From positions 1 through 64,000 of the forward strand of contig NZ_JAJAQH010000006.1 in assembly GCF_020523625.1 (NCBI RefSeq): a stretch of 64,000 bases of DNA, written 5' to 3'. The DNA comes from Methylovorus menthalis (GTDB lineage: Bacteria > Pseudomonadota > Gammaproteobacteria > Burkholderiales > Methylophilaceae). This document shows, one piece after another, positions 16,523-26,601 of this stretch; position 1 is the first letter of the stretch, and the number at the start of each line of letters is the position of its first letter. The translations under genes and the position numbers were made by a program. Below the pieces are notes generated by a model. It was not told the DNA's origin. It ran no database searches and saw only the letters and a list, made by a program, of their open reading frames with translations.

Positions 16523-17764
16523 ATGCCCTTAAGACTGCTGAAATACGCCCTGAGCCGAAAGCACCCGGCCCCCCGCTTTTTCCGGGACTGTACCGAACCC
16601 AAGAAAAGCTATGACGCCGTGATTATTGGTGGTGGTGGCCACGGCCTGGCAGCGGCCTATTACCTGGCCAAGGACCATGGCATTACCAATGTGGCGGTGC
16701 TGGAAAAAGGCTATATCGGCGGCGGCAATACCGGCCGCAATACCACCATCGTGCGTTCCAATTACCTGACCCCTGAAGGCGTCAATTTTTACGACGCCAG
16801 CGTCAAGATATATGAAGGCTTGTCCGAAGAGCTGGACATCAACCTGTTCTATTCCACCCGCGGCCACTTCACCCTGGCGCATACCGAATCTGCCTTGCGC
16901 ACCATGCGCTGGCGTGCCGAGGTGAACAAGCATGTCGGCGTGGATAGTTATGTCGTCGGGCCGGACGAGATTTCCAAAGCCTGTCCACAGCTGGATATCA
17001 GCTGCAGCGGCAAGGCGCCGATTGTCGGGGCGCTGTACCACGGGCCAGGCTCGATTGCCCGTCACGATGCGGTAGCCTGGGGCTATGCCCGCGGTGCAGA
17101 CAGCATGGGCGTAGAAATTTTCCAGAATACTGAAGTCACCGGCCTCGACATCCAGTCCGGCAAGATCAAGGGCGTGCACACCAGCCGCGGCTATATCGCT
17201 ACCAACAAGGTGCTGTCAGCTGTGGCCGGGTTTACCCCCCGCATCACCAATATGGCCGGGGTTGATACCCCCATCGTCATTCATCCGCTGCAGGCATGTG
17301 TCAGCGAGCCGATGAAACCCTGGCTGGACACGATTCTTGTCTCTGGCAGTCTGCATGTGTATGTCAGCCAGTCCTCGCGCGGCGAGCTGGTCATGGGTTC
17401 TTCGCTCGATCCTTACGAAGTGCATTCCACGCGCTCTTCGCTGGATTTCGTCGAGGGCCTCACTTCGCACATGCTCGATATGTTCCCTTTCCTTTCCAAC
17501 GTGAAGATCGTGCGCCAGTGGGCAGGCATGGCGGATATGACGCCTGACTTCTCACCCATCATGGGCACGACGCCGGTAGAGGGCTTTTACCTGGATGCTG
17601 GCTGGGGTACCTGGGGCTTCAAGGCCACGCCGATCAGCGGCAAGACCATGGCTGCCACCATGGCCAATGACCAGGCTCCCGAACTGATCAAGCCCTTCCG
17701 CTTGAGCCGGTTTGAAGATTACGACCTGACAGGCGAAAAGGGCGCTGCTTCCGTCGGTCACTAG
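16523..17764 (+). CDS. mgdA: N-methylglutamate dehydrogenase subunit A, SoxB-like (413 aa)
   Basis: FAD-dependent subunit of heterotetrameric N-methylglutamate dehydrogenase, homologous to the beta subunit of sarcosine oxidase. It oxidises N-methylglutamate to glutamate, releasing the methyl carbon as formaldehyde or methylene-tetrahydrofolate. The dinucleotide motif GGGGHG lies at 36-41 and the covalent/FAD region RNTTIVRSNYL at about 73-83, with the conserved WAGMADMTPDFSPI and GWGTWGFKATP segments near the C-terminus. Length fits SoxB. It is the first gene of the eight-gene operon. GGAGA lies upstream. SoxB is the alternative, but the gmaS and mgsABC neighbours favour Mgd. Confidence 0.92.
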   Translation: MPLRLLKYALSRKHPAPRFFRDCTEPKKSYDAVIIGGGGHGLAAAYYLAKDHGITNVAVLEKGYIGGGNTGRNTTIVRSNYLTPEGVNFYDASVKIYEGLSEELDINLFYSTRGHFTLAHTESALRTMRWRAEVNKHVGVDSYVVGPDEISKACPQLDISCSGKAPIVGALYHGPGSIARHDAVAWGYARGADSMGVEIFQNTEVTGLDIQSGKIKGVHTSRGYIATNKVLSAVAGFTPRITNMAGVDTPIVIHPLQACVSEPMKPWLDTILVSGSLHVYVSQSSRGELVMGSSLDPYEVHSTRSSLDFVEGLTSHMLDMFPFLSNVKIVRQWAGMADMTPDFSPIMGTTPVEGFYLDAGWGTWGFKATPISGKTMAATMANDQAPELIKPFRLSRFEDYDLTGEKGAASVGH

Positions 17765-17811
17765 GCACGGACGCAGATTGTTTGGCGAATTGTTAAGTTA
17801 AGGATGCTGTT

Positions 17812-18075
17812 TTGAAATTACTGACTTGTCCCGTGAATGGAACCCGTCCCCTGAGTGAGTTTGTCTTCGGTGGCGAGATGCGCAACATGCCTGACCCCGC
17901 GCAGGCGAGCGATAGCGCCTGGGCCGCCTATGTGTACAACCGCACTGGTGCCCCCGGCCTGAAAAAGGAATGGTGGTTTCACAGCCCAAGCGGTACCTGG
18001 TTTGTGGCCGAGCGCAATACGCTGACCGATCAGGTGGCGCGTACCTATCTCTACGGCCAGGAGGACAAGGCATGA
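17812..18075 (+). CDS. mgdB: N-methylglutamate dehydrogenase subunit B, SoxD-like (87 aa)
   Basis: Small subunit equivalent to sarcosine oxidase delta. It starts with TTG at 17812 behind an AAGGA site and overlaps mgdC by 4 nt. The fold signature C-P-x-x-G-x-R-P, FGGE and WWFHSPSG is recognisable. In canonical SoxD a zinc is held by Cys6, Cys9, His59 and Cys63. Here Cys6 and the His (57) remain, but position 9 is Asn and the last Cys is replaced by Thr (62), so the zinc site is probably lost or altered. Length is close to the family norm. It is needed for complex assembly in the sarcosine oxidase system. Confidence 0.88.
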   Translation: MKLLTCPVNGTRPLSEFVFGGEMRNMPDPAQASDSAWAAYVYNRTGAPGLKKEWWFHSPSGTWFVAERNTLTDQVARTYLYGQEDKA

Positions 18076-20972
18076 GCAAGCGTTTACCTCAGCGTGCCAG
18101 TGAATGGCTGAAGCGCGACAAGCCCATCAGCTTTTATTTCGAAGGCCAGAAATACCAGGCCTATGAAGGCGACACCATCAGCAGTGCCCTGTGGGCCGCC
18201 GGTGAAACCGTGCTGGGTCGCAGTTTCAAATATCACCGTCCTCGCGGCGTGTTGAGCCTGGCCAATCATGACGTCAATGTCATGCTGGCCGATGGCACCG
18301 ATACCAATATGCGCGGCGATGTATTGCCGGTGCAGGATGGCATGCAGCTGACCGTGGTGAATACCGATGGCGGTGTGAAGAACGACAAGAAGCGCTTTAT
18401 TGATGCGATTTCATCGATATTGCCAGTGGGCTTTTATTACAAGGCTTTCCATACGCCACGCAGTCTGTTCCCTTTCTGGGAAAACATCATCCGCAAGTCG
18501 GCAGGCCTGGGCGTAGTCAATTTTAACTACCCACGTGATCTCAAGCGCAAGCTGCATACGCATTGCGATCTCTTGATCATCGGCGCTGGCCCTACAGGGC
18601 TCACCGCTGCGCTGATGGCGGCTCCGCACGGCCTCAATATCATCGTGGTGGATGAAAATGCACAAGCGGGTGGTAGCCTGAGCTATGACATGGGCGGCTC
18701 CGACGAGTCGGCCAAGCGTCTCGCCGAGCTGCTGGCCGAGCTGGCCAAATATCCTAATGTCACGCTGCGCACGGGTGGCTATGCCGCCGGGTATTACACC
18801 GATCATCTGATTCCAATTGTGGAAACCACCGGCATTACCAAGGTGCGCGCCAAAGCCGTGATCGTGGCCAGTGGTGCCTTTGAGCAGCCTCCCGTATTCC
18901 GCAATAACGATTTGCCCGGCGTGATGCTGGCGACTGCCGCACAACGCCTGCTGGCCCGCTACGCCACCAAGCCATGCGAAAGCGCCGTCGTATTTGCCGC
19001 CAACAAGCAAGGCTACCGTGCCGCCATGGATTTGCTGGATGCCGGTGTGACCGTCAAGGCGATTGTCGACCTGCGTGCTGAGGGTGAACCTTGCAGCCTG
19101 GTGGATGCAATCAAGAGCCGTGGCGTAGCCATCTACAACGGTGCCTGTGTGTATGAAGTGCTGCCTGCGGCCAACAAGTTTGGCGTCAAGGGTGCGGTGA
19201 TCTGCAGTTATGACGAAGCCAGCGCCAAGCCGCTGCTGCATGACCGCTTCACCATCGCTTGCGATGGCATCATCATGAGTGCAGGCTGGGCACCGGCCGC
19301 CGCCTTGCTATACCAGGCTGGCACCGCCATGCGCTATGAAAAGTCTGCCGAGCAGTTTGTACCTGCCAAGCTGCCTGCCGGCATGTTTGCCGCGGGCAAG
19401 GTGAATGGCATTTTTGATCTGGCGCAACGTTTGCAGGACGGCGCCCGCGCTGCTTCCGAAGCGCTGGCCTACCTGGGTAAGCAAGTGCCCACCGTCACCG
19501 TGGACCGCGACTACATCGCCAGCCCCAGCCATCCTTACCCCATGGTGGAGCATCCCAAAGGCAAGAATTTTGTCGACTTTGACGAAGACATCAGCATCAA
19601 GGATTTTGTGCATGCCGCGCAGGAAGGCTTTGACAATATCGAGCTGATGAAGCGTTTTACCACCGTCGGCATGGGCCCCAGCCAGGGCAAACATTCCAAT
19701 ATGAATGCCATCCGTATCCTGGCGCGCATTCGCCAATTGCCGGTGGAGCGCATTGGCACCACGACCGCGCGTCCGTTCTTCCACCCAACGCCGATTGGGC
19801 ACCTGGCCGGCCGTGGTTTGCATCCGCATCGCCTGACCACGCTGCATGGCTGGCACGAAGCGCATGGCGCCGAGTTTACCGATGTGGGCGTTTGGCAGCG
19901 TCCGGCCTGGTATCGCCGCGCCGGTCTGGAAAAACAACAGGCCATTTACGAAGAAGCGCTGGCCGTGCGCAAGGCCGCCGGCATGATTGATGTGGGCACG
20001 CTGGGCAAGCTGGAAGTGCGCGGCCCCGATGCGGCGGAATTCCTGGAGCGCTTTTACACCGGGTCTTTCAAGACGCAGAAGATTGGCCGCACTCGTTATG
20101 CCCTGTTGCTGGACGAAGCCGGTGTGATGGTAGACGACGGCATTGCCTGTCGCATTGCCGAGGATTATTTCTACATCACCGCCAGCACCACTAACGCGGC
20201 TGCCGTCTACCGTGAAATGCAGCGCTGGCTGCAGATCTGGCAACTGGATGTCGGTCTGGTGAATGTCACCGGTGCTTATGGTGGCATCAACCTGGCAGGC
20301 CCGGCTGCGCGCGGCATTCTGTCCAAACTCACCTTGCGTCCGCTGGACGATGCCAGCCTGCCATTTGGCGCGGTATGCGATACCGAGATTGCCGGGGTTC
20401 CGGCCCGCCTCATCCGCGTGGGCTTTGTGTCTGACCTCGCATTTGAAATGCATGTGCCTGCCGGCAGCACCCAGCATGTGTGGAATGCCCTGCTGGAAAA
20501 CGGCGTGGCTGAGGGCTTGCGTCCTTTTGGTACCGATACCCAGCGGCTGTTGCGTCTGGAGATGGGCAATCACCTGATCGGTCAGGACACCGATGGCCTG
20601 ACCCAGCCGTTTGAAGCAGGCAGCGATGGTGCGATCCAGTTTGCCAAGCCCTTCTTCATCGGTCAGCGCAGCTTGCAGATCATCGCCCGCAAGCCGCTCA
20701 ACAAGCGTCTGGTGCCATTCACTTTATCCGAAGGCTATCAGGGCGAGACCATCAACGAATGCAATCTGGTGATAGGCACTGACGGCAATATCAAGGGCCG
20801 CGTCACCAGCATCGCCTTCAGCCCCACGGTCGGCCGCTTTATCGGCTTTGCCTATGTAGACCCGGCCAATGTCGCCGAGGGCGCTGCCTTCAATATCCGC
20901 ACAGATAGCGGCAGTCTGGTCATGGCCCGTGTTGCGGCCACGCCATTCGTTCAACTGCAATCGGAAGCCTGA
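18072..20972 (+). CDS. mgdC: N-methylglutamate dehydrogenase subunit C, SoxA-like (966 aa)
   Basis: The large subunit, homologous to sarcosine oxidase alpha. N-terminal residues about 20-105 form a 2Fe-2S-ferredoxin-like module (YEGDTISSALWAAG, GRSFKYHRPRG) that lacks an obvious cluster-ligand Cys pair. A Rossmann NAD/FAD module follows with GAGPTG at 171-176. The C-terminal third (about 590-960) is a GcvT-like, folate-binding aminomethyltransferase domain, consistent with passing the methyl carbon to tetrahydrofolate. The ATG at 18072 overlaps the mgdB stop. The same frame is open upstream to 17970, but the family N-terminus starts at MSKR. mgdD begins 2 nt downstream. Confidence 0.93.
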   Translation: MSKRLPQRASEWLKRDKPISFYFEGQKYQAYEGDTISSALWAAGETVLGRSFKYHRPRGVLSLANHDVNVMLADGTDTNMRGDVLPVQDGMQLTVVNTDGGVKNDKKRFIDAISSILPVGFYYKAFHTPRSLFPFWENIIRKSAGLGVVNFNYPRDLKRKLHTHCDLLIIGAGPTGLTAALMAAPHGLNIIVVDENAQAGGSLSYDMGGSDESAKRLAELLAELAKYPNVTLRTGGYAAGYYTDHLIPIVETTGITKVRAKAVIVASGAFEQPPVFRNNDLPGVMLATAAQRLLARYATKPCESAVVFAANKQGYRAAMDLLDAGVTVKAIVDLRAEGEPCSLVDAIKSRGVAIYNGACVYEVLPAANKFGVKGAVICSYDEASAKPLLHDRFTIACDGIIMSAGWAPAAALLYQAGTAMRYEKSAEQFVPAKLPAGMFAAGKVNGIFDLAQRLQDGARAASEALAYLGKQVPTVTVDRDYIASPSHPYPMVEHPKGKNFVDFDEDISIKDFVHAAQEGFDNIELMKRFTTVGMGPSQGKHSNMNAIRILARIRQLPVERIGTTTARPFFHPTPIGHLAGRGLHPHRLTTLHGWHEAHGAEFTDVGVWQRPAWYRRAGLEKQQAIYEEALAVRKAAGMIDVGTLGKLEVRGPDAAEFLERFYTGSFKTQKIGRTRYALLLDEAGVMVDDGIACRIAEDYFYITASTTNAAAVYREMQRWLQIWQLDVGLVNVTGAYGGINLAGPAARGILSKLTLRPLDDASLPFGAVCDTEIAGVPARLIRVGFVSDLAFEMHVPAGSTQHVWNALLENGVAEGLRPFGTDTQRLLRLEMGNHLIGQDTDGLTQPFEAGSDGAIQFAKPFFIGQRSLQIIARKPLNKRLVPFTLSEGYQGETINECNLVIGTDGNIKGRVTSIAFSPTVGRFIGFAYVDPANVAEGAAFNIRTDSGSLVMARVAATPFVQLQSEA

Positions 20973-20974
20973 TC

Positions 20975-21634
20975 ATGACTTTTATCCAGACCTCTCCTGT
21001 CAGCCACGCCCAGCACCATGCACATCCGGTCATGGGCAGCCTGCATGGCATGGAAATCGCCCTTGAATTTGGTACTCCAGCCAGCCAGCAAGCCCAGGCA
21101 GCAGTGGCCGGTGTGGCTGAGTTCAGCGCCTTCACACGCTTCGCCGTCAAGGGGGCAGGCGCTGCCGAATGGCTGGGCGCGCAGGGCATGGAACTGCCCG
21201 CCGCAGCCAACAGCTGGCTCATGCAGGATTCCACGCTGGTGCTGCGTCTTGGCAATAGCGAGTACTTGCTGGAGGACCAATTTGTGGCGGGTCACGCCAG
21301 CAGGCTGGCGCAAGGCTCAGCCCCGGTGGGCGCCAAGCTTTATCCGGTGGCGCGTAGCGATGCAGCCCTGGTGCTGAGCGGTCAGCATGCGCTGTCGATA
21401 CTGGCAGAAATCTGCGCGCTGGATGTGGCCGCCGAGCTGGCAAATAACCAGCGCCTGCTGATGACGCAAGTTGCCAATATTTCGGTCACGCTGCTCAGCC
21501 AGACATTGAATGGCAAAACGCTTTACCGCCTGTGGTGCGATGGCACCTATGGCCCCTATCTGTGGCATGAACTGACCGCCATGGCCCAAGAGTTCGGAGG
21601 CGGTCCGGTGGGCCTCTCCTTTTATTTCAAGTAA
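20975..21634 (+). CDS. mgdD: N-methylglutamate dehydrogenase subunit D, SoxG-like (219 aa)
   Basis: Equivalent of the gamma subunit of heterotetrameric sarcosine oxidase, a folate-binding GcvT-fold protein. The family pattern is visible: FSAFTRFAVKG near residue 50, a RLGNSEYLLED strand in the middle, and YRLWCDGTYGPYLWHEL with a GGGPVG segment at the C-terminus. Length is typical of SoxG. It is joined to mgdC by a 2-nt gap and followed by gmaS after 48 nt. It probably completes the folate/formaldehyde channel of the complex. Confidence 0.88.
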   Translation: MTFIQTSPVSHAQHHAHPVMGSLHGMEIALEFGTPASQQAQAAVAGVAEFSAFTRFAVKGAGAAEWLGAQGMELPAAANSWLMQDSTLVLRLGNSEYLLEDQFVAGHASRLAQGSAPVGAKLYPVARSDAALVLSGQHALSILAEICALDVAAELANNQRLLMTQVANISVTLLSQTLNGKTLYRLWCDGTYGPYLWHELTAMAQEFGGGPVGLSFYFK

Positions 21635-23017
<1,383 letters not shown>

Positions 23018-23101
23018 TTTGGACTTTGAGCGCGCTGCCCGGCAGCGCATGGCGGAGGCCCTCTCCGCCACCTGATGAATGAATTTGAAAGGAGCAACAT
23101 C

Positions 23102-23998
23102 ATGTGTGGAATTGTAGGTTTGCTGGTTAAAAACCCCAGCATGCGCGCCAACATTGGCGAGCTGATGATGCCGATGCTGATCGGCATGACAGAACGTGGC
23201 CCTGACTCTGCCGGTATGGCGGTGTTTACGGCGCCGGTGGCAGGCAACGAGCTGAAGTACAGCCTGTATGCCCCGACCATGGATTTCAACTGGCAAGGCC
23301 TGGCGCATGACTTTGATGCGCACCTGGGCAGCAAGGTCAGCCTCAGCACCAAGGGCAACCACGCCATCCTGATCTCGCATCTGGAAACCCCGACCATCAA
23401 GACCTGGATCAAGGAACACTATCCACAGGTTCACATGCTGTCCGTCGGCCAGTCGATTGATGTGTACAAGGATACCGGCCTGCCAGCTGATGTCGCTGCA
23501 CGGTACGACCTGCCGCAACTAAGCGGTACCCATCTGGTGGGCCATACCCGCATGGCAACCGAGTCTGCCATTACTCCGGCCCACGCCCACCCATTCACGG
23601 CTGGCCGTGACTGGTGCCTGGTGCACAACGGTTCACTGTCCAACGCCAACAGCCTGCGCCGCAAGCTGCAGCACGAAGGCATCGACTTTGAAACCGATAA
23701 CGATACCGAAGCTGCCTGCCGTTTCCTGGAATGGCGCATGCGTGAAGGCGACGATCTCAAGACCGCGCTGGAACATGGTTTTGACGAGCTGGATGGTTTC
23801 TACACCCTGTTGATGGGCACCAAGGACCAGCTGGCCCTGATCCGCGATCCGTTTGCCTGCAAACCAGCCGTGGTGGCCGAGCATGATGATTACGTGGCGA
23901 TTGCCTCCGAGTTCCGCTCGCTGGCCCACTTGCCCGATGTGAAGAATGCGCACGTGTTTGAACCTTCGCCCAAGGAGATGTATGTATGGAAAGTCTAA
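23102..23998 (+). CDS. mgsA: N-methylglutamate synthase subunit A, class II glutamine amidotransferase (298 aa)
   Basis: Ntn-type amidotransferase subunit that hydrolyses the amide of gamma-glutamylmethylamide. The chain begins Met-Cys-Gly-Ile-Val-Gly, so Cys2 becomes the N-terminal nucleophile after Met removal, and for that reason the start is the ATG at 23102, not the in-frame codon at 23075. The class II features HTRMAT and HNGSLSN are present (about 146 and 179). Length is about that of GlxB/GltB N-terminal domains. GAAAGGA lies upstream, and its 3' end overlaps mgsB by 13 nt. Confidence 0.93.
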   Translation: MCGIVGLLVKNPSMRANIGELMMPMLIGMTERGPDSAGMAVFTAPVAGNELKYSLYAPTMDFNWQGLAHDFDAHLGSKVSLSTKGNHAILISHLETPTIKTWIKEHYPQVHMLSVGQSIDVYKDTGLPADVAARYDLPQLSGTHLVGHTRMATESAITPAHAHPFTAGRDWCLVHNGSLSNANSLRRKLQHEGIDFETDNDTEAACRFLEWRMREGDDLKTALEHGFDELDGFYTLLMGTKDQLALIRDPFACKPAVVAEHDDYVAIASEFRSLAHLPDVKNAHVFEPSPKEMYVWKV

Positions 23999-24678
23999 AA
24001 TTTGATCTGGCGGCAACGCCTTTGCGCGAGGTTAACCAGTACCTGCACAGCCCGGCTTCCGAGTTGAATGGCAAGCATGTAGTGATTCATAACCCGAACG
24101 GCGCACACAATATCGCCGTCGGCCTCAAGTCGGATGTGCAGGTGACGATTGATGGTCACGCTGGCTATTACGCCGCAGGCATGAACCAGCTGGCCAACGT
24201 CGTGGTAACCGGCAGCGCCGGTACCGGTGTGGCCGAGAACATGATGTCTGGCGTGGTGCACGTCAAAGGCTTTGCCTCCAATGCGGCCGGTGCCACGGCA
24301 CAAGGTGGTTTGCTGATTATTGATGGCGATGCTGGCCTGCGTTGCGGTATCTCGCTCAAGGGCGCGGATATCGTGGTCGGCGGTTCGGTCGGCAGCTTCT
24401 CCGCCTTTATGGCACAAGCCGGTAATCTGGTGGTGCTGGGCGATGCTGGCGAAGCGCTGGGCGACTCCCTGTACGAAGCCCGCCTGTTTGTGCGCGGCGA
24501 GGTCAAGAGCCTAGGTGCCGATTGCGAAGAAAAGCCGATGGATGACGAAGCCCGCCAGATTCTGGTGGACCTGCTCGCCAAGTCCGGCCATGCCGATGTC
24601 AGCCCCGACAGCTTCAAGCTCTTCGGTTCTGCCCGCACCCTGTATAACTTCCATGTCGATAACGCAGGAGCTTACTAA
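23986..24678 (+). CDS. mgsB: N-methylglutamate synthase subunit B, GltB C-terminal-like (230 aa)
   Basis: A right-handed beta-helix protein corresponding to the structural GXGXG domain of glutamate synthase large subunit, split as a separate chain as in GlxC. The repeating short Gly-rich strands are visible, for example VVVTGSAGTGVAENMMSG, LLIIDGDAGLRCGISLKG and LVVLGDAGEALGDSLYEA. It has no catalytic residues of its own and bridges the amidotransferase and FMN subunits. It overlaps mgsA and is 1 nt from mgsC. Confidence 0.92.
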   Translation: MESLKFDLAATPLREVNQYLHSPASELNGKHVVIHNPNGAHNIAVGLKSDVQVTIDGHAGYYAAGMNQLANVVVTGSAGTGVAENMMSGVVHVKGFASNAAGATAQGGLLIIDGDAGLRCGISLKGADIVVGGSVGSFSAFMAQAGNLVVLGDAGEALGDSLYEARLFVRGEVKSLGADCEEKPMDDEARQILVDLLAKSGHADVSPDSFKLFGSARTLYNFHVDNAGAY

Positions 24679-24679
24679 T

Positions 24680-26014
24680 ATGAGCGATACCCCAAAAACC
24701 CCTCAGACGCAGCCACGGTTCTCCGCGACTTTCGACCCTTACACCCTGTCTGAAATCCGCCGCGCAGCTGCGACCGGTATTTACGACATTCGCGGTGCCG
24801 GTGCCAAGCGCAAGCTGCCGCATTTTGACGATCTCCTGTTCCTGGGCGCATCGGTCAGCCGTTACCCGCTGGAAGGCTATCGTGAAAAATGCGGTACCGA
24901 TGTTGTGCTCGGCACCCGTTTCGCCAAGAAGCCAATACACCTGAAAACCCCGGTGACGATTGCGGGCATGAGCTTCGGTGCCTTGTCCGGTCCGGCCAAA
25001 GAGGCACTGGGTCGCGGCGCCAGCGCCGTTGGCACCAGCACCACCACCGGTGACGGTGGCATGACGCCGGAAGAGCGTGGTCAGTCTTCCATTCTGGTGT
25101 ATCAATACCTGCCATCGCGCTACGGCATGAACCCGGACGACCTGCGCAAGGCCGATGCGATTGAAGTCGTGATCGGGCAGGGCGCCAAGCCGGGCGGCGG
25201 CGGCATGCTGCTGGGCCAGAAGATCAGTGACCGTGTTGCCAAGATGCGCTGCCTGCCCAAGGGCGTGGACCAGCGTTCTGCCTGCCGTCACCCTGACTGG
25301 ACCGGCCCGGACGATCTGGAAATCAAGATCGCCGAGCTGCGTGAAATTACTGATTGGGAAAAACCCATCTATGTCAAAGTCGGCGCAACTCGCCCTTACT
25401 TTGACGTGACCCTGGCCGTGAAAGCCGGTGCCGATGTCGTGGTGCTGGATGGCATGCAAGGCGGTACTGCCGCCACGCAGGAAGTGTTCATTGAACACGT
25501 CGGCATTCCTACACTCGCCGCCATTCGTCCCGCCGTGCAAGCCCTGCAGGACATGGGTATGCACCGCAAGGTACAGCTGATTGTGTCCGGTGGTATCCGT
25601 AATGGTGCCGACGTGGCCAAGGCGCTGGCCCTGGGGGCTGATGCCGTAGCAATTGGTACCGCCGCGCTGGTGGCTTTGGGTGACAACGACCCACGCCTCG
25701 AAAGCGAATACCAGGCTCTGGGCACCACTGCTGGCGCCTACGACGACTGGCACGAAGGCAAGGATCCTGCAGGCATCACCACGCAAGATCCTGAGCTGAT
25801 GAAGCGTCTCGACCCGGTAAAAGCAGGTCGCCGCCTCGCCAACTACCTGGCCGTGATGACCATGGAAGCCCAGGTGATCGCCCGTGCCTGCGGTAAATCG
25901 CATCTGCACAATCTGGAACCGGAAGATCTGGTCGCATTGACGGTGGAATCCGCCGCCATGGCCAAGGTACCGCTCGCCGGCACCAGCTGGATTCCAGGTC
26001 AGGTGCAGTACTAG
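24680..26014 (+). CDS. mgsC: N-methylglutamate synthase subunit C, FMN glutamate-synthase domain (444 aa)
   Basis: The synthase catalytic subunit, equal to the FMN- and Fe-S-binding central domain of GltB, which would combine the released methylamine with 2-oxoglutarate to N-methylglutamate. Conserved stretches include TIAGMSFGALSGPAKEALG, TGDGGM, KPGGGGMLLGQKIS and DVVVLDGMQGGTAATQ, with FMN-phosphate binding by VSGGIRNGADVAKALALGADA. The ATG at 24680 follows a CAGGAG site. The open frame upstream overlaps mgsB and is not used. It is the last gene of the operon and is followed by a terminator. Confidence 0.93.
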   Translation: MSDTPKTPQTQPRFSATFDPYTLSEIRRAAATGIYDIRGAGAKRKLPHFDDLLFLGASVSRYPLEGYREKCGTDVVLGTRFAKKPIHLKTPVTIAGMSFGALSGPAKEALGRGASAVGTSTTTGDGGMTPEERGQSSILVYQYLPSRYGMNPDDLRKADAIEVVIGQGAKPGGGGMLLGQKISDRVAKMRCLPKGVDQRSACRHPDWTGPDDLEIKIAELREITDWEKPIYVKVGATRPYFDVTLAVKAGADVVVLDGMQGGTAATQEVFIEHVGIPTLAAIRPAVQALQDMGMHRKVQLIVSGGIRNGADVAKALALGADAVAIGTAALVALGDNDPRLESEYQALGTTAGAYDDWHEGKDPAGITTQDPELMKRLDPVKAGRRLANYLAVMTMEAQVIARACGKSHLHNLEPEDLVALTVESAAMAKVPLAGTSWIPGQVQY

Positions 26015-26063
26015 TTCATCTTATCCAAGCAGCTACCGCTTGCTGTCTGGGTGGCGTGAAATC

Positions 26064-26093
26064 AAAAGCCCGCATTTGCGGGCTTTTGGTTTT
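26064..26093 (+). terminator. terminator of the mgd-gmaS-mgs operon
   Basis: AAAAGCCCGCA/TGCGGGCTTTT stem with a T-rich tail, about 50 nt after mgsC. Confidence 0.85.
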
Positions 26094-26235
26094 GGCGCGT
26101 GGCATGGCCGAGGGGGATAAGTTAGTCGCATGGCTTAATGCGATGCCTCAGCTGTTTTTTTGTGAACCCTCTCGCCATTCGAGTCTCTAAACAGGTGCAG
26201 TTTTGTTTGTCTTGAATACTCAAGGAGAGGTGAAC

Positions 26236-26460
26236 ATGAAAATCGATATCTATCAGAGCGCCAGCAGCAGCCAGAAATATCTTTCCGTCTTGTCGGGCGC
26301 AGATGTATCAAAAATTGCCGTGGATGACCCGGATTACGCCAAGTTGATCCGGCAAAAAACCGGTGTGGAAATTGGTGAGGATTCCCTGGCTGCCGATGCC
26401 ATCAAGGATATAGACCAGCAGGGTTACCATTTGCATAAAGTGCGGTTCGCCATTAACTAG
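26236..26460 (+). CDS. small soluble protein of unknown function (74 aa)
   Basis: A 74-residue acidic protein starting MKIDIYQS behind a perfect AAGGAGAGG ribosome site, which selects the ATG at 26236 over the in-frame codon at 26203. There is no signal peptide or membrane span. The pattern of an N-terminal DIYQ strand, a charged middle and a C-terminal GYHLHKVRF suggests a compact alpha/beta fold. It is monocistronic, between the operon terminator and its own strong terminator. Similar small conserved proteins exist in betaproteobacteria, but I cannot name the family with certainty. Confidence 0.75.
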   Translation: MKIDIYQSASSSQKYLSVLSGADVSKIAVDDPDYAKLIRQKTGVEIGEDSLAADAIKDIDQQGYHLHKVRFAIN

Positions 26461-26465
26461 GCAGG

Positions 26466-26502
26466 CGATAAAAAATGCACCCTTCCCGGTGCATTTTTTA
26501 TC
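26466..26502 (+). terminator. rho-independent terminator
   Basis: GATAAAAAATGCACC/GGTGCATTTTTTATC form a long near-perfect stem closing the 74-aa gene. It is symmetrical and could act in both directions. Confidence 0.85.
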
Positions 26503-26601
26503 GGGGAGCATACTGAAGTCATCTGCTAAAAGCCCCGTGCGGCACGATTCGTGCATGCTTTGGGTGTATCATTCACATATTGTTTTTTAATCGAATTCGT
26601 C

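Noticed and set aside
19308-20573. A 421-codon open frame antisense to mgdC
   Set aside because: Composition is typical of a shadow frame and no domain is recognisable. mgdC is secure on the other strand.
24614-25909. A 431-codon frame antisense to mgsC
   Set aside because: Opposite a well-supported gene, with His/Gly-rich low-quality translation and no motif.
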